Source of the DNA: Prosapia bicincta
Lineage: Eukaryota; Arthropoda; Insecta; Hemiptera; Cercopidae
Reading direction: 5' to 3'
Length of the DNA stretch: 64,000 bases
NCBI GenBank assembly: GCA_036971475.1
Contig: JBAIZL010000002.1
Coordinates: forward strand, 128,771,033-128,835,032
Shown here piece after piece: positions 38,532 to 51,778 of this stretch (position 1 is the first letter of the stretch; every line of letters begins with the position of its first letter). The position numbers and the translations under genes are program-made. The notes under the pieces are model-generated. The model was given only the letters and a program-made list of their open reading frames with translations. It was not told the DNA's origin and did no database searches.

Positions 38532-38786
38532 AACGTCTGTTCCTTATTCATTGAATGATTTACTTTGTGCATCTTAAAATACTACTTGACTCCATCTTCA
38601 CGTGAGCTACTAGCTTTTAACTAAAAACACTTGTACATATGTATGTTACGCTTGCCTATAGTAGCACTTACTGTTTTGATTATTGAGGACGGCCGTCGCG
38701 GGTAATGTGTTACATTATCAACTCATATCATATTTGACGTGTTGGTTGATTTAGGTTAGGCTTTAGGTGGGATATCAAGCTTAATT

Positions 38787-39116
38787 TTAAAGAGTATTGG
38801 GGGTTATAATGTCAAAATGTTTATATGACTTATAATGTAATTGGATGCTTATTGGGTGTTGATTGAAATGTTTGTATGTTTAATACTGTTCGTTTGTGTA
38901 TCGTTGGTTATTTTTGTTTTGTTTGTGTAGAATTTGTAGGTTTGATGTTATATTTGTGTATTTGTGGCTTATATCTATGTGCAGTAATGATTGGGTGTTT
39001 ATGTGTGTGAGTGCTTTTATGTGTTCTTGGTAGCGTGGGTAAAATGACCTTCCTCTTTGTCCTATGTAGAAACTGGGGCACGAACTGCAAGTTAATTTGT
39101 AAACACCGGCGGAGTT
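38787..39116 (-). pseudogene. PLE GIY-YIG endonuclease fragment
   Basis: The frame beginning at 39116 reads NSAGVYKLTCSSCPSFYIGQ then RGRSFYPRYQEHIKAL, the classical GVYKL-C-C...YIGQ-GR-F--R--EH signature of the Penelope-type GIY-YIG domain, with a CxxC between GIY and YIG. It continues with NLQILHKQNK, an in-frame TAA at 38880-38882, then TYKHFNQHPISI, HYKSYKHFDIITPNTL and a stop at 38787-38789. A TAG lies just upstream of the domain. The fragment is 5'-truncated and dead, but the catalytic tyrosines and Arg are visible. Confidence 0.9.
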
Positions 39117-39279
39117 CTAACATACTAACATATGTACAGGTGTTTTAGGTAATATTGAAATATAAATATCTGTATATTCTCATACAATTGTAACCTCAAC
39201 CCCTCCAGGCAGTAAAAAGATTTTCAAACACTATTGGAACCAAATATAATTTAACCAGTTCGTTGTGATGCCAATGCTA

Positions 39280-39780
39280 AGAAAAATAGGTTCAGGGACA
39301 ATATTTATTAGGCGACTTCCCAGCAAAACCCGGACTGGCAGGAGGGTTCAAGGGACAGGGTGTCCAATTCCTAGCCACAGAGGATTGGAGGAATGGGTCA
39401 TGGAATATCATGGAAAATACTTCGATTAGGAACTCAGAAGTATTTGTCGCTGCAGGAAAATATATACGCTAGTGGCTGAGACCAACGGCGATCTCCCAAA
39501 TCTGTTGCTATAAAAGTGGGCGAGACATATATAATGAATCACGATTAAGTGAGTCACTGAACAAGTGACGTGGATAAAACCTGTTTCGTTCCCAAACTGA
39601 GTACATTCACTGGCAGTTTCATTATATTGCCCTGGGACCCTCATGAGCAAGAGCGATCCGGAATGTTTGGGCCCAGAATAGACTCCAAATTTACTTAGAC
39701 TACAAGTTGGACAAGTCGTTCATTTGCTAAGTACAAGCGTAAGGGTTTCGTCTACCGTCATGGACAACAAAGTCCACGAG
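39280..39780. other. Unclassified mid-GC segment
   Basis: It contains ctataaaagtgggcgagac (a TATA-box-like string) and cctgggaccctcatgagc. A 74-codon minus frame at 39426-39650 has no recognised motif. The composition differs from the AT-rich flanks, so an old mobile element or LTR-like piece is possible. Confidence 0.35.
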
Positions 39781-39872
39781 TTTATTTAAATTACTCCAAC
39801 GTGTAATATTAGTATCCTTCAGGCATTTATGATATAAAATAAACACTCCATTTACTTTGTTTTAAATATTAA

Positions 39873-39912
39873 AAACAACTTGAGGTACTCTTGCTAGAGC
39901 CACCTTCAGGTA
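39873..39912 (-). ncRNA. Decayed hammerhead-like motif
   Basis: The minus strand reads CTGAAGG-TGGCTC-tagcaa-GAGTACC-TCAAGTTG. The hairpin and spacing match the other copies, but the box ends in GG and the GAA has become TCA. A relic of a further subfamily, probably with stem III AACGTT. Confidence 0.5.
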
Positions 39913-39959
39913 AAAACTTTAAATACAGTTTTATTTCATATTAGTTTGATTTAAAGATT

Positions 39960-40171
39960 ATTTTTTAAGACGATATTCTGTATTTATCTGTTAAAATTTG
40001 GCAACGCTGTTTGTTGCATCTAGTTTGCAAATGTATGGTTGATTTTAAATTTCTAGTATTCCTGAGGATGTTGGTACTGTTTGCCAACGAAAAGCTTTGA
40101 ATTGTAAATTCGATAAATTATTCTTGTATTTGTAAATTCTTTTATTTCTTTATTAATACACAAGAATACAC

Positions 40172-40177
<6 letters not shown>
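39960..40177 (+). mobile_element. PLE 3' terminus (AAGCTT family)
   Basis: gttaaaatttggcaacgctg, then gcatctagtttgcaaatgta, the ribozyme, attcttgtatttgtaaattc and ctttattaatacacaagaat follow in the same order as at 35770-35938. It ends directly against (TA)n at 40178. Confidence 0.85.
40058..40102 (+). ncRNA. Hammerhead ribozyme-like motif 6 (AAGCTT)
   Basis: ATTC 40058-40061, CTGAGGA 40062-40068, T, helix II GTTGG 40070-40074 with CCAAC 40084-40088, GAA 40089-40091, AAGCTT 40092-40097, H17 T, GAAT 40099-40102. All core positions are allowed (the N in CTGANGA is G). Confidence 0.83.
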
Positions 40178-40243
<66 letters not shown>

Positions 40244-40246
40244 TTT
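40178..40246. repeat. (TA)n between two PLE termini
   Basis: About 34 TA units with one TACATA break. PLE ends lie on both sides. Confidence 0.95.
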
Positions 40247-40251
40247 TTTTT

Positions 40252-40412
40252 TAAACAACATAGGTTATTCAAATACAAGAATATTTATTAATTTATATTC
40301 AAAGCTTTGATTGTAATTTTCATTCCTGATGATGTTGGTACTGTTTACCAACGAAAAGCTTTGAATATAAATTAATAAATATTCTTGTATTTGAATAACC
40401 TATGTTGTTTTA
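40252..40412 (+). mobile_element. PLE-terminus palindrome with one intact ribozyme
   Basis: Arms 40252-40310 and 40355-40412 are nearly perfect inverted copies (taaacaacataggttattc against gaataacctatgttgtttta). The loop contains the left half of the ribozyme. (TA)n lies to the left and again at 40454-40501. Confidence 0.88.
40322..40366 (+). ncRNA. Hammerhead ribozyme-like motif 7 (AAGCTT)
   Basis: ATTC 40322-40325, CTGATGA 40326-40332, T, GTTGG 40334-40338 with CCAAC 40348-40352 (loop tactgttta), GAA 40353-40355, AAGCTT 40356-40361, H17 T 40362, GAAT 40363-40366. Every core base and all three helices are complete. Confidence 0.86.
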
Positions 40413-40448
40413 AATTATTAAACAAGAAAACGTATTTTACATTTATAG

Positions 40449-40453
<5 letters not shown>

Positions 40454-40501
<48 letters not shown>
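40454..40501. repeat. (TA)n
   Basis: About 24 TA units, 40 bp right of the PLE palindrome. Confidence 0.95.
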
Positions 40502-40504
<3 letters not shown>

Positions 40505-40785
40505 ATATATGTACATATAAAAACATTCAACACTAAATATATAGCATTACACATGTAACAAATAACATTAAATTAAAAACATATGTTACTTAGTACATAT
40601 AAAACATTAAATATATAATATATACCATTACACATGTAACAAATTACTTTAAACGTATAATATATATCACTTAGTACATATAAAAACATTAAATATATAT
40701 ATCATATAACATTACACTTGTAACAAATAACATTAAACGTATAGCATATATGATTTAGTAAATATGAAAATATCAACATTATACA
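40505..40785. repeat. About 82-bp tandem repeat, three to four units
   Basis: The string aca(c/t)(a/t)tgtaacaaat recurs at 40551, 40632 and 40715 together with cttagtacatataaaaacat. Periods are 81 and 83 bp. The units are very AT-rich. Confidence 0.75.
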
Positions 40786-40806
40786 CACACACACACACAC
40801 ACACAT

Positions 40807-40874
<68 letters not shown>
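40783..40874. repeat. (CA)n-(TA)n microsatellite
   Basis: (CA)n 40783-40827 then (TA)n to 40873. The opposite strand would read TG into TA, the same order as at 34852-35277. Confidence 0.95.
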
Positions 40875-41405
40875 CATGTAACCTTAAATATTAAATTGCT
40901 AATATAATAAACGTACAATATGTGATACAATTATTATAACATACTAAAACACTGGCATACAATAAATACACATAGACTATATAAACAACACACACTAAAA
41001 CAAACTATATAGGCCTTTGCTTTATGATGATAAAATCACAAAACTTCAAATATACAGTATTTAACATACTGAATTAAACATAAAGTGTTAAAAATATGTA
41101 ACGTACATCATGAAGTATGTATCATACACATATAACAAAGAGCATGTACACAATATATAAAATATATTATCAAATATTTATTACCTAATATAAAACCTAT
41201 AACACGCTTTAACATACTTACTACAGCATACTATACATCACAACGCATCAAATTATACTGCATATAACATTTAGAATGAAACAAGAATAAATATAAAGTA
41301 TTAAAAATATATAAAGTATGTATCACATAACATATTACAAATAACATTACGCATTAAACAAAAAGTATACTAGTGAACATGAACTTGAAAGTAAATATTT
41401 TATTT

Positions 41406-41451
41406 CTTCAAAACGCGTTTCAATGACATGGCTATCAACATCATCAGTGAA
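41406..41451 (-). ncRNA. Hammerhead-like motif (ACGCGT), weak helices
   Basis: CTGATGA (41441-41447), GAA (41419-41421) and ACGCGT (41413-41418) are all intact on the minus strand. Helix II is poor (TGA/TCA) and helix I needs a bulge (TTCA/TTGAA). A decayed copy of the ACGCGT subfamily. Confidence 0.55.
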
Positions 41452-41839
41452 TACAGGATATAATTTCCATCTTAATTTATAACGTACACGTTTTTGTTAT
41501 GATTAAATTTTGTAAATTATAGCTTAATCCACTGGTAATGAAACTAAAACCGTCTTTGAATTGCATTTTGAATAAATAAAATACTGTATGTACTAATAGG
41601 TTTGTGTTCAATTTATTTTTATAGTCAATTGTATGAAATTTTATATATGTATCACATAGCGTTAAATATGTAGCACACACGCACGCAAACCAGACACGTA
41701 GCTTATAACCGTAAATATAATACAGTGTTTAGCCTATAACACGCAACACATATAACACTAATGACTATACAACACATAACGTTTACTATTAGTTATTTTT
41801 TTTCACATTAGTCCACTGTTATAAATTGGAGTATCACAT

Positions 41840-42070
41840 AACGATTGCTACGCTTTTACAGGTGTTCATTAATGTATAAGGCTATTCTAGACTAAACAAC
41901 TAATAATTAGCTCAGACGCTTTTATGGCTACTATTATGTACACACTTAACTTTTTTAAAAGCTTAAAAACACTGCTTTAATTAGGTCTAATAGTCACTAC
42001 TAAGCCAGGTAATACTTACACGTAGCATGCACTAAAACTGTCACGCATCTCTAAAGCCACATACATTATT
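41840..42070 (+). repeat. Left part of dispersed element D, hosting the 32-bp array
   Basis: ttaatgtataaggctattct, taattagctcagacgctttt, taaaagcttaaaaacactg and ctttaattaggtctaatag match 53970-54110 in the same order. The matching right part follows the minisatellite at 47630-47830. Confidence 0.7.
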
Positions 42071-45000
42071 ATACTCACTGTCACTCTCTTCACTACATTT
42101 ATATAATCACTGTCACTCTCTTCACTACATTAATATAATCACTGTCACTCTCTTCACTACATTAATATACTCACTGTCACTCTCTTCACTACATTAATAT
42201 AATCACTGTCACTCTCTTCACTGCATTAATATACTCACTGTCACTCTCTTCACTACGTTAATGTAATCACGGTCACTCTCTTCACTACATTAATATACTC
42301 ACTGTCACTCTCTTCACTGCATTAATATACTCACTGTCACTCTTCACTACATTAATATAATCACTGTCACTCTCTTCACTACATTAATATACTCACTGTC
42401 ATTCTCTTCACTACATTAATATGCTCACTGTCGCTCTCTTCACTACATTAATATACTCACTGTCACTCTCTTCACTACATTAATATACTCACTGTCACTC
42501 TCTTCACTACATTAATATGCTCACTGTCGCTCTCTTCACTACATTAATATGCTCACTGTCGCTCTCTTCACTACGTTAATGTAATCACGGTCACTCTCTT
42601 CACTACATTAATATGCTCACTGTCGCTCTCTTCACTACATTAATATGCTCACTGTCGCTCTCTTCACTACGTTAATGTAATCACGGTCACTCTCTTCACT
42701 ACGTTAATATGCTCACTGTCGCTCTCTTCACTACGTTAATGTAATCACGGTCGCTCTCTTCACTACATTAATATGCTCACTGTCGCTCTCTTCACTACGT
42801 TAATGTAATCACGGTCACTCTCTTCACTGCATTAATATAATCACTGTCACTCTCTTCACTACGTTAATGTAATCACTGTCACTCTCTTCACTACATTAAT
42901 ATGCTCACTGTCGCTCTCTTCACTACATTAATATGCTCACTGTCACTCTCTTCACTGCCTTAATATTCTCAGTGTCGCTCTCTTCACTACATTAATATAA
43001 TCACTGTCACTCTCTTCACTACGTTAATGTAATCACTGTCACTCTCTTCACTACATTAATATGCTCACTGTCGCTCTCTTCACTACGTTAATGTAATCAC
43101 GGTCACTCTCTTCACTGCATTAATATAATCACTGTCACTCTCTTCACTACGTTAATGTAATCACTGTCACTCTCTTCACTACATTAATATGCTCACTGTC
43201 GCTCTCTTCACTACATTAATATGCTCACTGTCACTCTCTTCACTGCCTTAATATTCTCAGTGTCGCTCTCTTCACTACATTAATATAATCACTGTCACTC
43301 TCTTCACTACGTTAATGTAATCACGGTCACTCTCTTCACTACATTAATATGCTCACTGTCGCTCTCTTCACTACATTAATATGCTCACTGTCACTCTCTT
43401 CACTGCCTTAATATTCTCAGTGTCGCTCTCTTCACTACATTAATATAATCACTGTCGCTCTCTTCACTACGTTAATGTAATCACTGTCACTCTCTTCACT
43501 ACATTAATATGCTCACTGTCGCTCTCTTCACTACATTAATATGCTCACTGTCACTCTCTTCACTGCCTTAATATTCTCAGTGTCGCTCTCTTCACTACAT
43601 TAATATAATCACTGTCGCTCTCTTCACTACGTTAATGTAATCACGGTCACTCTCTTCACTACATTAATATGCTCACTGTCGCTCTCTTCACTACATTAAT
43701 ATGCTCACTGTCACTCTCTTCACTGCCTTAATATTCTCAGTGTCGCTCTCTTCACTACATTAATATAATCACTGTCACTCTCTTCACTACGTTAATGTAA
43801 TCACTGTCACTCTCTTCACTACATTAATATGCTCACTGTCGCTCTCTTCACTACGTTAATGTAATCACGGTCACTCTCTTCACTGCATTAATATAATCAC
43901 TGTCACTCTCTTCACTACGTTAATGTAATCACTGTCACTCTCTTCACTACATTAATATGCTCACTGTCGCTCTCTTCACTACATTAATATGCTCACTGTC
44001 ACTCTCTTCACTGCCTTAATATTCTCAGTGTCACTCTCTTCACTGCATTAATATAATCACTGTCACTCTCTTCACTACGTTAATGTAATCACTGTCACTC
44101 TCTTCACTACATTAATATGCTCACTGTCGCTCTCTTCACTACGTTAATGTAATCACGGTCACTCTCTTCACTGCATTAATATAATCACTGTCACTCTCTT
44201 CACTACGTTAATGTAATCACTGTCACTCTCTTCACTACATTAATATGCTCACTGTCGCTCTCTTCACTACATTAATATGCTCACTGTCACTCTCTTCACT
44301 GCCTTAATATTCTCAGTGTCGCTCTCTTCACTACATTAATATACTGACTGTCACTCTCTTCACTGCATTAATATACTCACTGTCACTCTCTTCACTACAT
44401 TAATATACTCACTGTCACTCTCTTCACTACATTAATATGCTCACTGTCGCTCTCTTCACTACATTAATATGCTCACTGTCGCTCTCTTCACTACATTAAT
44501 ATACTCACTGTCACTCTCTTCACTACGTTAATATAATCACTGTCACTCTCTTCACTACATTAATATACTCACTGTCACTCTCTTCACTACATTAATATGC
44601 TCACTGTCGCTCTCTTCACTACATTAATATACTCACTGTCACTCTCTTCACCACATTAATATTATCACTGTCACTCTCTTCACTTCATTAATATACTCAC
44701 TGTCACTCTTTTCACTGCATTAATATACTCACTGTCACTCTCTTCACTACATTAATATAATCACTGTCACTCTCTTCACTACGTTAATGTAATCACTGTC
44801 ACTCTCTTCACTAAATTAATATACTCACTGTCACTCTTCACTACATTAATATAATCACTGTCACTCTCTTCACTACATTAATATACTCACAGTCACTCTC
44901 TACACTACATTAATATACTCACTGTCACTCTCTTCACTACAATTATATAATCACTGTCACTCTCTTCACTACGTTAATATAATCACTGTCACTCTCTACA

Positions 45001-47625
45001 CTACATTAATATACTCACTGTCACTCTCTTCACTACATTAATATACTCACTGTCACTCTCTTCACTACATTAATATACTCACTGTCACTTTCTTCACTGC
45101 ATTAATATACTCACTGTCACTCTCTTCACTACATTAATATAATCACTGTCACTCTCTTCACTACGTTAATATAATTACTGTCACTCTCTTCACTACGTTA
45201 ATATACTCACTGTCACTTTCTTCACTGCATTAATATACTCACTGTCACTCTCTTCACTACATTAATATAATCACTGTCACTCTCTTCACTACATTAATAT
45301 ACTCACTGTCACTTTCTTCACTGCATTAATATACTCACTGTCACTCTCTTCACTACATTAACATAATCACTGTCACTCTCTTCACTACGTTAATATAATC
45401 ACTGTCACTTTCTTCACTACATTAATATACTCACTGTCACTCTCTTCACTACATTAATATGCTCACTGTCGCTCTCTTCACTACATTAATATACTCACTG
45501 TCACTCTCTTCACCACATTAATATAATCACTGTCACTCTCTTCACTTCATTAATATACTCACTGTCACTCTTTTCACTGCATTAATATACTCACTGTCAC
45601 TCTCTTCACTACATTAATATAATCACTGTCACTCTTTTCACTACGTTAATGTAATCACTGTCACTCTCTTCACTAAATTAATATACTCACTGTCACTCTC
45701 TTCACTGCATTAATATACTCACTGTCACTCTCTTCACTGCATTAATATACTTACTGTCACTCTCTTCACTACGTTAATGTAATCACTGTCACTCTCTTCA
45801 CTAAATTAATATACTCACTGTCACTCTCTTCACTGCATTAATATACTCACTGTCACTCTTCACTACATTAATATAATCGTTGTCACTCTCTTCACTAAAT
45901 TAATATACTCACTGTCACTCTCTTCACTACATTAATATAATCACTGTCACTCTCTTCACTACGTTAATGTAATCACTGTCACTCTCTTCACTAAATTAAT
46001 ATACTCACTGTCACTCTCTTCACTGCATTAATATACTCACTGTCACTCTTCACTACATTAATATAATCACTGTCACTCTCTTCACTACATTAATATACTC
46101 ACAGTCACTCTCTACACTACATTAATATACTCACTGTCACTCTCTTCACTACAATTATATAATCACTGTCACTCTCTTCACTACGTTAATATAATCACTG
46201 TCACTCTCTACACTACATTAATATACTCACTGTCACTCTCTTCACTACATTAATATACTCACTGTCACTCTCTTCACTACATTAATATACTCACTGTCAC
46301 TTTCTTCACTGCATTAATATACTCACTGTCACTCTCTTCACTACATTAATATAATCACTGTCACTCTCTTCACTACGTTAATATAATCACTGTCACTTTC
46401 TTCACTGCATTAATATACTCACTGTCACTCTCTTCACTACATTAATATACTCACTGTCACTTTCTTCACTGCATTAATATACTCACTGTCACTCTCTTCA
46501 CTACATTAATATAATCACTGTCACTCTCTTCACTACGTTAATATAATCACTGTCACTCTCTTCACTACGTTAATATACTCACTGTCACTTTCTTCACTGC
46601 ATTAATATACTCACTGTCACTCTCTTCACTACATTAATATAATCACTGTCACTCTCTTCACTACATTAATATACTCACTGTCACTTTCTTCACTGCATTA
46701 TTATACTCACTGTCACTCTCTTCACTACATTAATATAATCACTGTCACTCTCTTCACTACGTTAATATAATCACTGTCACTCTCTTCACTACGTTAATAT
46801 ACTCACTGTCACTTTCTTCACTGCATTAATATACTCACTGTCACTCTCTTCACTACATTAATATAATCACTGTCACTCTCTTCACTACATTAATATACTC
46901 ACTGTCACTTTCTTCACTGCATTAATATACTCACTGTCACTCTCTTCACTACATTAATATAATCACTGTCACTCTCTTCACTACGTTAATATAATCACTG
47001 TCACTTTCTTCACTGCATTAATATACTCACTGTCACTCTCTTCACTACATTAATATAATCACGGTCACTCTCTTCACTACGTTAATATAATCACTGTCAC
47101 TTTCTTCACTGCATTAATATACTCACTGTCACTCTCTTCACTACATTAATATAATCACTGTCACTCTCTTCACTACATTAATATACTCACTGTCACTTTC
47201 TTCACTGCATTAATATATTCACTGTCACTCTCTTCACTACATTAATATAATCACTGTCACTCTCTTCACTACGTTAATATAATCACTGTCACTTTCTTCA
47301 CTGCATTAATATACTCACTGTCACTCTCTTCACTACGTTAATATAATCACTGTCACTTTCTTCACTACGTTAATATAATCACTGTCACTCTCTTCACTAC
47401 ATTAATATAATCACTGTCACTCTCTTCACTACGTTAATATAATCACTGTCACTCTCTTCACTACATTAATATAATCACTGTCACTTTCTTCACTACGTTA
47501 ATATAATCACTGTCACTCTCTTCACTACATTAATATAATCACTGTCACTCTCTTCACTACGTTAATATAATCACTGTCACTTTCTTCACTGCATTAATAT
47601 ACTCACTGTGACTCTCTTTACTACT
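42070..47625. repeat. 32-bp minisatellite array, about 174 units
   Basis: The unit is tcactgtcactctcttcact followed by acattaatatac. The period is 32 bp (starts at 42075 and 42107). Variants are gc or ac before (a/g)ttaat, atact/ataat/atgct/gtaat ends, gtc(a/g)ctc, and ctttc for ctctc; a few units are 30 bp (cactcttcac). HORs are visible: gccttaatattctcag recurs at 42957, 43245, 43405, 43565, 43725, 44013 and 44301, at 160-bp (5 units) or 288-bp (9 units) spacing. A separate block with cacagtcactctctac repeats 1212 bp apart (44889 and 46101). The array is non-coding. Confidence 0.98.
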
Positions 47626-47629
47626 TAAA

Positions 47630-47659
47630 AACACTAACTTCCCTTCACACTTTATAAAA

Positions 47660-47712
<53 letters not shown>

Positions 47713-47830
47713 TTCGAGCTTCTAGCAATTTCTCGTAATTTCACTTCATAGAAAGTTCTAGACTTTAACAGAAAGACGTGGCGGTTGTGTCCACTTAAGC
47801 GGGAATGAAATTGTAAATTTGTCAAGCTGT
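47630..47830 (+). repeat. Right part of dispersed element D
   Basis: After a (TA)n (47664-47712), cttcgagcttctagcaattt, ctcgtaatttcacttcatag, gttctagactttaacagaaa and gtggcggttgtgtccactta align with 54225-54335. Confidence 0.7.
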
Positions 47831-48123
47831 GTGAGATAAATCCCAGGGGCTTTGCCCCTCAGAATATATTGAAAATTTCCTTTATTTGACTGTAAATAAC
47901 CACTGATTATCTTTTGCTTCTTGACGTTTCTAAATCATCTCCAAATTTCTAACTATCAAGTTTAAAATAGTTTATAAATTTATTTAAATTTAATTTAGCA
48001 CCTACTGCCTAACAACGTCAAATATGCTTGACATTATTATAAAAATTCACACTCTTAAACAGTACTTTCAAAAAGTGTTTAAAAATGTTATATTTAATTC
48101 AATGTTTCTCTTAACTTTACAAA

Positions 48124-48127
<4 letters not shown>

Positions 48128-48171
<44 letters not shown>
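48128..48171. repeat. (TA)n
   Basis: About 21 TA units. No PLE terminus seen beside it. Confidence 0.95.
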
Positions 48172-48172
<1 letters not shown>

Positions 48173-48174
48173 TG

Positions 48175-48780
48175 TTTTTAAGGTGAAAAGTAAACCTCAT
48201 AGGAACAAGTATACTAGCAATAGTCTATTAGTTGGTAATAGATTTTCAGAACTTTAAATAATAGACGACAGCCTAAATATGTTTGAAGAAATAATACGAT
48301 ATTGAGCTTGTACGCTACGTAAGAAGAGAACAAGAGAATGGTTTAGTAACCATTTGGAAACATATGGTGGCACACTGAATAGAAATCTATTTATACATGG
48401 GATTAATAAGTACTATTTCATTACCGAAGTGACGACATTAGTGACTAAGGAAATGACGTAATTATTTAGCGGTGCTGGGAACACGGGTAAATTGTGTTCT
48501 CGTGTGGGTAGGTTTGCTTACGTCAAGGTTAAAGGTCGCCTTAACGGTTGCCAACCATTTACTTGTGTCATAGGAGCAGGATTTTGAAAAACGTTTTTGA
48601 GAACCGGGAAACCATCATCCTACAAACACACACACACACCCTTTCTTCAGCCTACTAAGACAAAAACGTCTCCTCAAAGTCTAAATTAACAATTTAACAA
48701 AAAGTCTGGTCGCAAGTAATAGCAAAAGTGTAATAGGTAATTAACAACTAGATCGTCATGAACAGCAACAAGATCTCGAT
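48175..48780. other. Unrecognised intergenic DNA
   Basis: Only short frames. I see no support for a gene or element here. Confidence 0.6.
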
Positions 48781-48844
48781 ATTTGTTGAATATATGTAAT
48801 TAATAAAATTTTAAAATATCTGAAATTAGTTTTAAAATTTTACT

Positions 48845-48882
48845 CCATGTTTCGATTCTAATCTGTAACCCTCTTCAGAAGC
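48845..48882 (-). ncRNA. Hammerhead-like motif, decayed (CTGAAGA)
   Basis: CTGAAGA (48872-48878), hairpin GGTT/AATC and GAA (48851-48853) are present. Stem III reads ACATGG, one base off the self-complementary ACATGT. Helix I is not convincing. Confidence 0.45.
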
Positions 48883-48959
48883 TAAAGAATATATTCATAC
48901 AACAATCAATAATTACACATATTTGAAAACAGAAACCAACACAATCTACAAAATCAATG

Positions 48960-50195
48960 ATATACAAAAAATAATAATTTTCAGTGATTATGTATAAAAT
49001 ATAACACAAAGTCTAATGTAAAACATCAAGTCATGAGGAGGTAATAACTTTGACTATTTTAATATTTAATTTGAAACAATCCAACGTAAAGAGTTTTATA
49101 TTGAAACAAATAACCGCTTTTTTAAATAAGTTTAAAACAATTTTGTTTTAAATTTATTTCTATAGGTAAAACATATTTGAAAACAAATTGAATATTTAAC
49201 CTCTAAGGCGTAGCCTTACCCTCTGATACATATCTCAAGCTATTTGACTCACAACGTCAGATATCTAACATTTAGTACACAATTAGCATACAAAGACATA
49301 AAAATTCTAAAATATCTTTAGGACACGGTATATATCAATCTTCCAATCTGTGTTTGATCTGTGTTAACTGCCAGCAATAAGTATTGTTCAGAAAACAATA
49401 TTGTTCAAGGTTATGTTTGGCCATGCCCGTGCAAAAACAGCTGTGCTTACAATATGTTGCGAAATTCTTCATCTGTGTAGTAGACACACATGACGAAATT
49501 GCAAAGGGCGTATCCTGCGGTTTGTTTTAAATGTCATGCATCATTCTTTTTGTTTAATTAATTTCTATAGTAGGTTTTTATTTGTGGTTTGGTTTGTTTT
49601 TGTAAACCGTAAAATCGTTAAGTACTTATTCAATGCCATTATAATTATCCCCTTCTTACAAGAGGTTAACATTGATACAGTCCCTCTTTATCGGATATTT
49701 AGCATCACTTACGTATTGTGATTTATTATTTTTTTAAAATATATTTCAGGCGATCAAGCAGTATGATTATTATCACCTACATAGAATAATAAAGGATTGT
49801 ATACTTAGTTAGGATTAAAGTAGGGACCTTCTGTCGCAGGGCATAAGTGCTGGCAAAGGTAGGTTTTGTGTCAATAATTAAAACAGAAAATAAAATATTT
49901 TATTTGTACACACAATAAACAAAGGTTGAAAATTTGCTTTTTTATTGTGATATCAGTTCAGGTGATGTGAATCTTTGAAGTGTAAAGAGAGGGCATCTAA
50001 AATGTCTGGAATTATGTTTAAAATATAAAACGTCTGGCTATATTTGATGGCTAAACATGTAGCTAATATAAAGTTTAATTCATCCCGGTGAAATAGACTA
50101 AAATATAATTTGTATTTTTTTGAATTTTTGCCTCTACTTTTTTTCTATTGAAGTGTTACTTCTTGTGACGATGAATATAGAGAAAATATGCATTT
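48960..50195. other. Unrecognised AT-rich DNA
   Basis: No supported feature. The longest frames are about 60 codons and have no motif. Confidence 0.6.
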
Positions 50196-50197
50196 GA

Positions 50198-50308
50198 GTG
50201 ATTCGGTAGAATGTGACATGTGATTCGGTAGAATGTGACGTGTGATTCAGTAGAATGTGACGTATGATTCGGTAGAATGTGACGTGTGATTCGGTAGAAT
50301 GTGTTATG
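50198..50308. repeat. 22-bp tandem repeat, 5 units
   Basis: The unit tgattcggtagaatgtgacg repeats with period 22 (attcggtaga at 50201 and 50223). The units differ by single bases (cggt/cagt, gacat/gacgt/gacgta). Confidence 0.92.
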
Positions 50309-50555
50309 AATTCTAAAGAGAAGGAGCAGTAATTCTCTTCTATTTATACCTTTATAGATGAGAGAGGGGCGCTCTTCATCTGCCTTTGTTCCTCTCTCTC
50401 ACTCTGTCTAACTGTCTCTTTCTCTATATCAAATTATCCTAAGCATTTCCCAAACTCAAACAGGGCGAGAGTTAACATTAACAGCAATTATCCTTTCGAC
50501 TGGGAGGATATTTTGAAGTTATGTTTAATTTAATAATTTTGAAATAAAATTTCCA

Positions 50556-50873
<318 letters not shown>

Positions 50874-51214
50874 CGTGGGAGTGGGTGTGTGTGCATGTGC
50901 GGGCGTGAGTGTGCGTATGGCGTGATGTTGGTGGGTTTGTTTGTGTATGTGGGCGTTGGGGTGGGTGGGTTGTAGTTGGTTTTCAATAGTCGGTGATGAA
51001 AACATTACTGTCGCGACACCTTTTGGTAAGGTAAGGGGTTTTTCTGTCATTGAATGTTAGTTTCTGATTACAATCTGTACCGTATTGACTCACGAACTAA
51101 TTCCATAACTACTCACTAGTAAACAGCTGTTTATCCACACTTATACATAGCGTATGAACATTCAATTTGAAATGGACACTTTATCAGGCACGTATGCCAC
51201 TTTTCGGATGCAGA

Positions 51215-51330
51215 AAACTATTCGAATCAGAACATCTTTCATTAAATTTCCGAAGATGAACGGATTGTCCCGAAGGTTTCCGAAAGCCAAACATGTCACG
51301 TTTAATTGAGTTAGTTACCACTAAAATTAT
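51215..51330 (+). repeat. Dispersed repeat family B, copy 2
   Basis: ttccgaagatgaacggattg and tccgaaagccaaacatgtca match 57890-57935 (ttccgaaaaagaacggattg, cgaaaaccaaacacgac). Confidence 0.6.
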
Positions 51331-51778
51331 TATTAGGATGCTATTTTTAAACATTTTAAAATGAAATTCTTCGTACACATTATTCAGAAATATCTTGTAT
51401 TTGATAGGGTTAAGGGATAACATGCGATTCCATACAACATTTTTTTCTATTATGGCTGAGTTGTGTTAATATTAACTTAAAATTATATTATTAAACAAAA
51501 ATAATAATTTTTAATTAAATAAATTTATAAACTTATACAAAATAGTAAGGAATGACGCGTAATATAACTGTTAAAAAGTGTACAATTGAATTAGTTACAG
51601 AAATGTTTAAATCCATTAATAAAATTTTTATATAGATTTCTATAACCTATCAACAATATTTTTCATTAAAAATTTTACTTCGCCCATCCTCACGGCTTTC
51701 ACGTTCATTGGTTTAAATTTAAGGGTACTTAATATATCAGCTAAAACAATACTCATGAGATAAAATTTATAATCTATA

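Noticed and set aside
49930..49975. Another hammerhead (gttcaggtgatgtgaatctttgaag)
   Set aside because: The CTGANGA box, GAA spacing and palindromic stem III are not all present.
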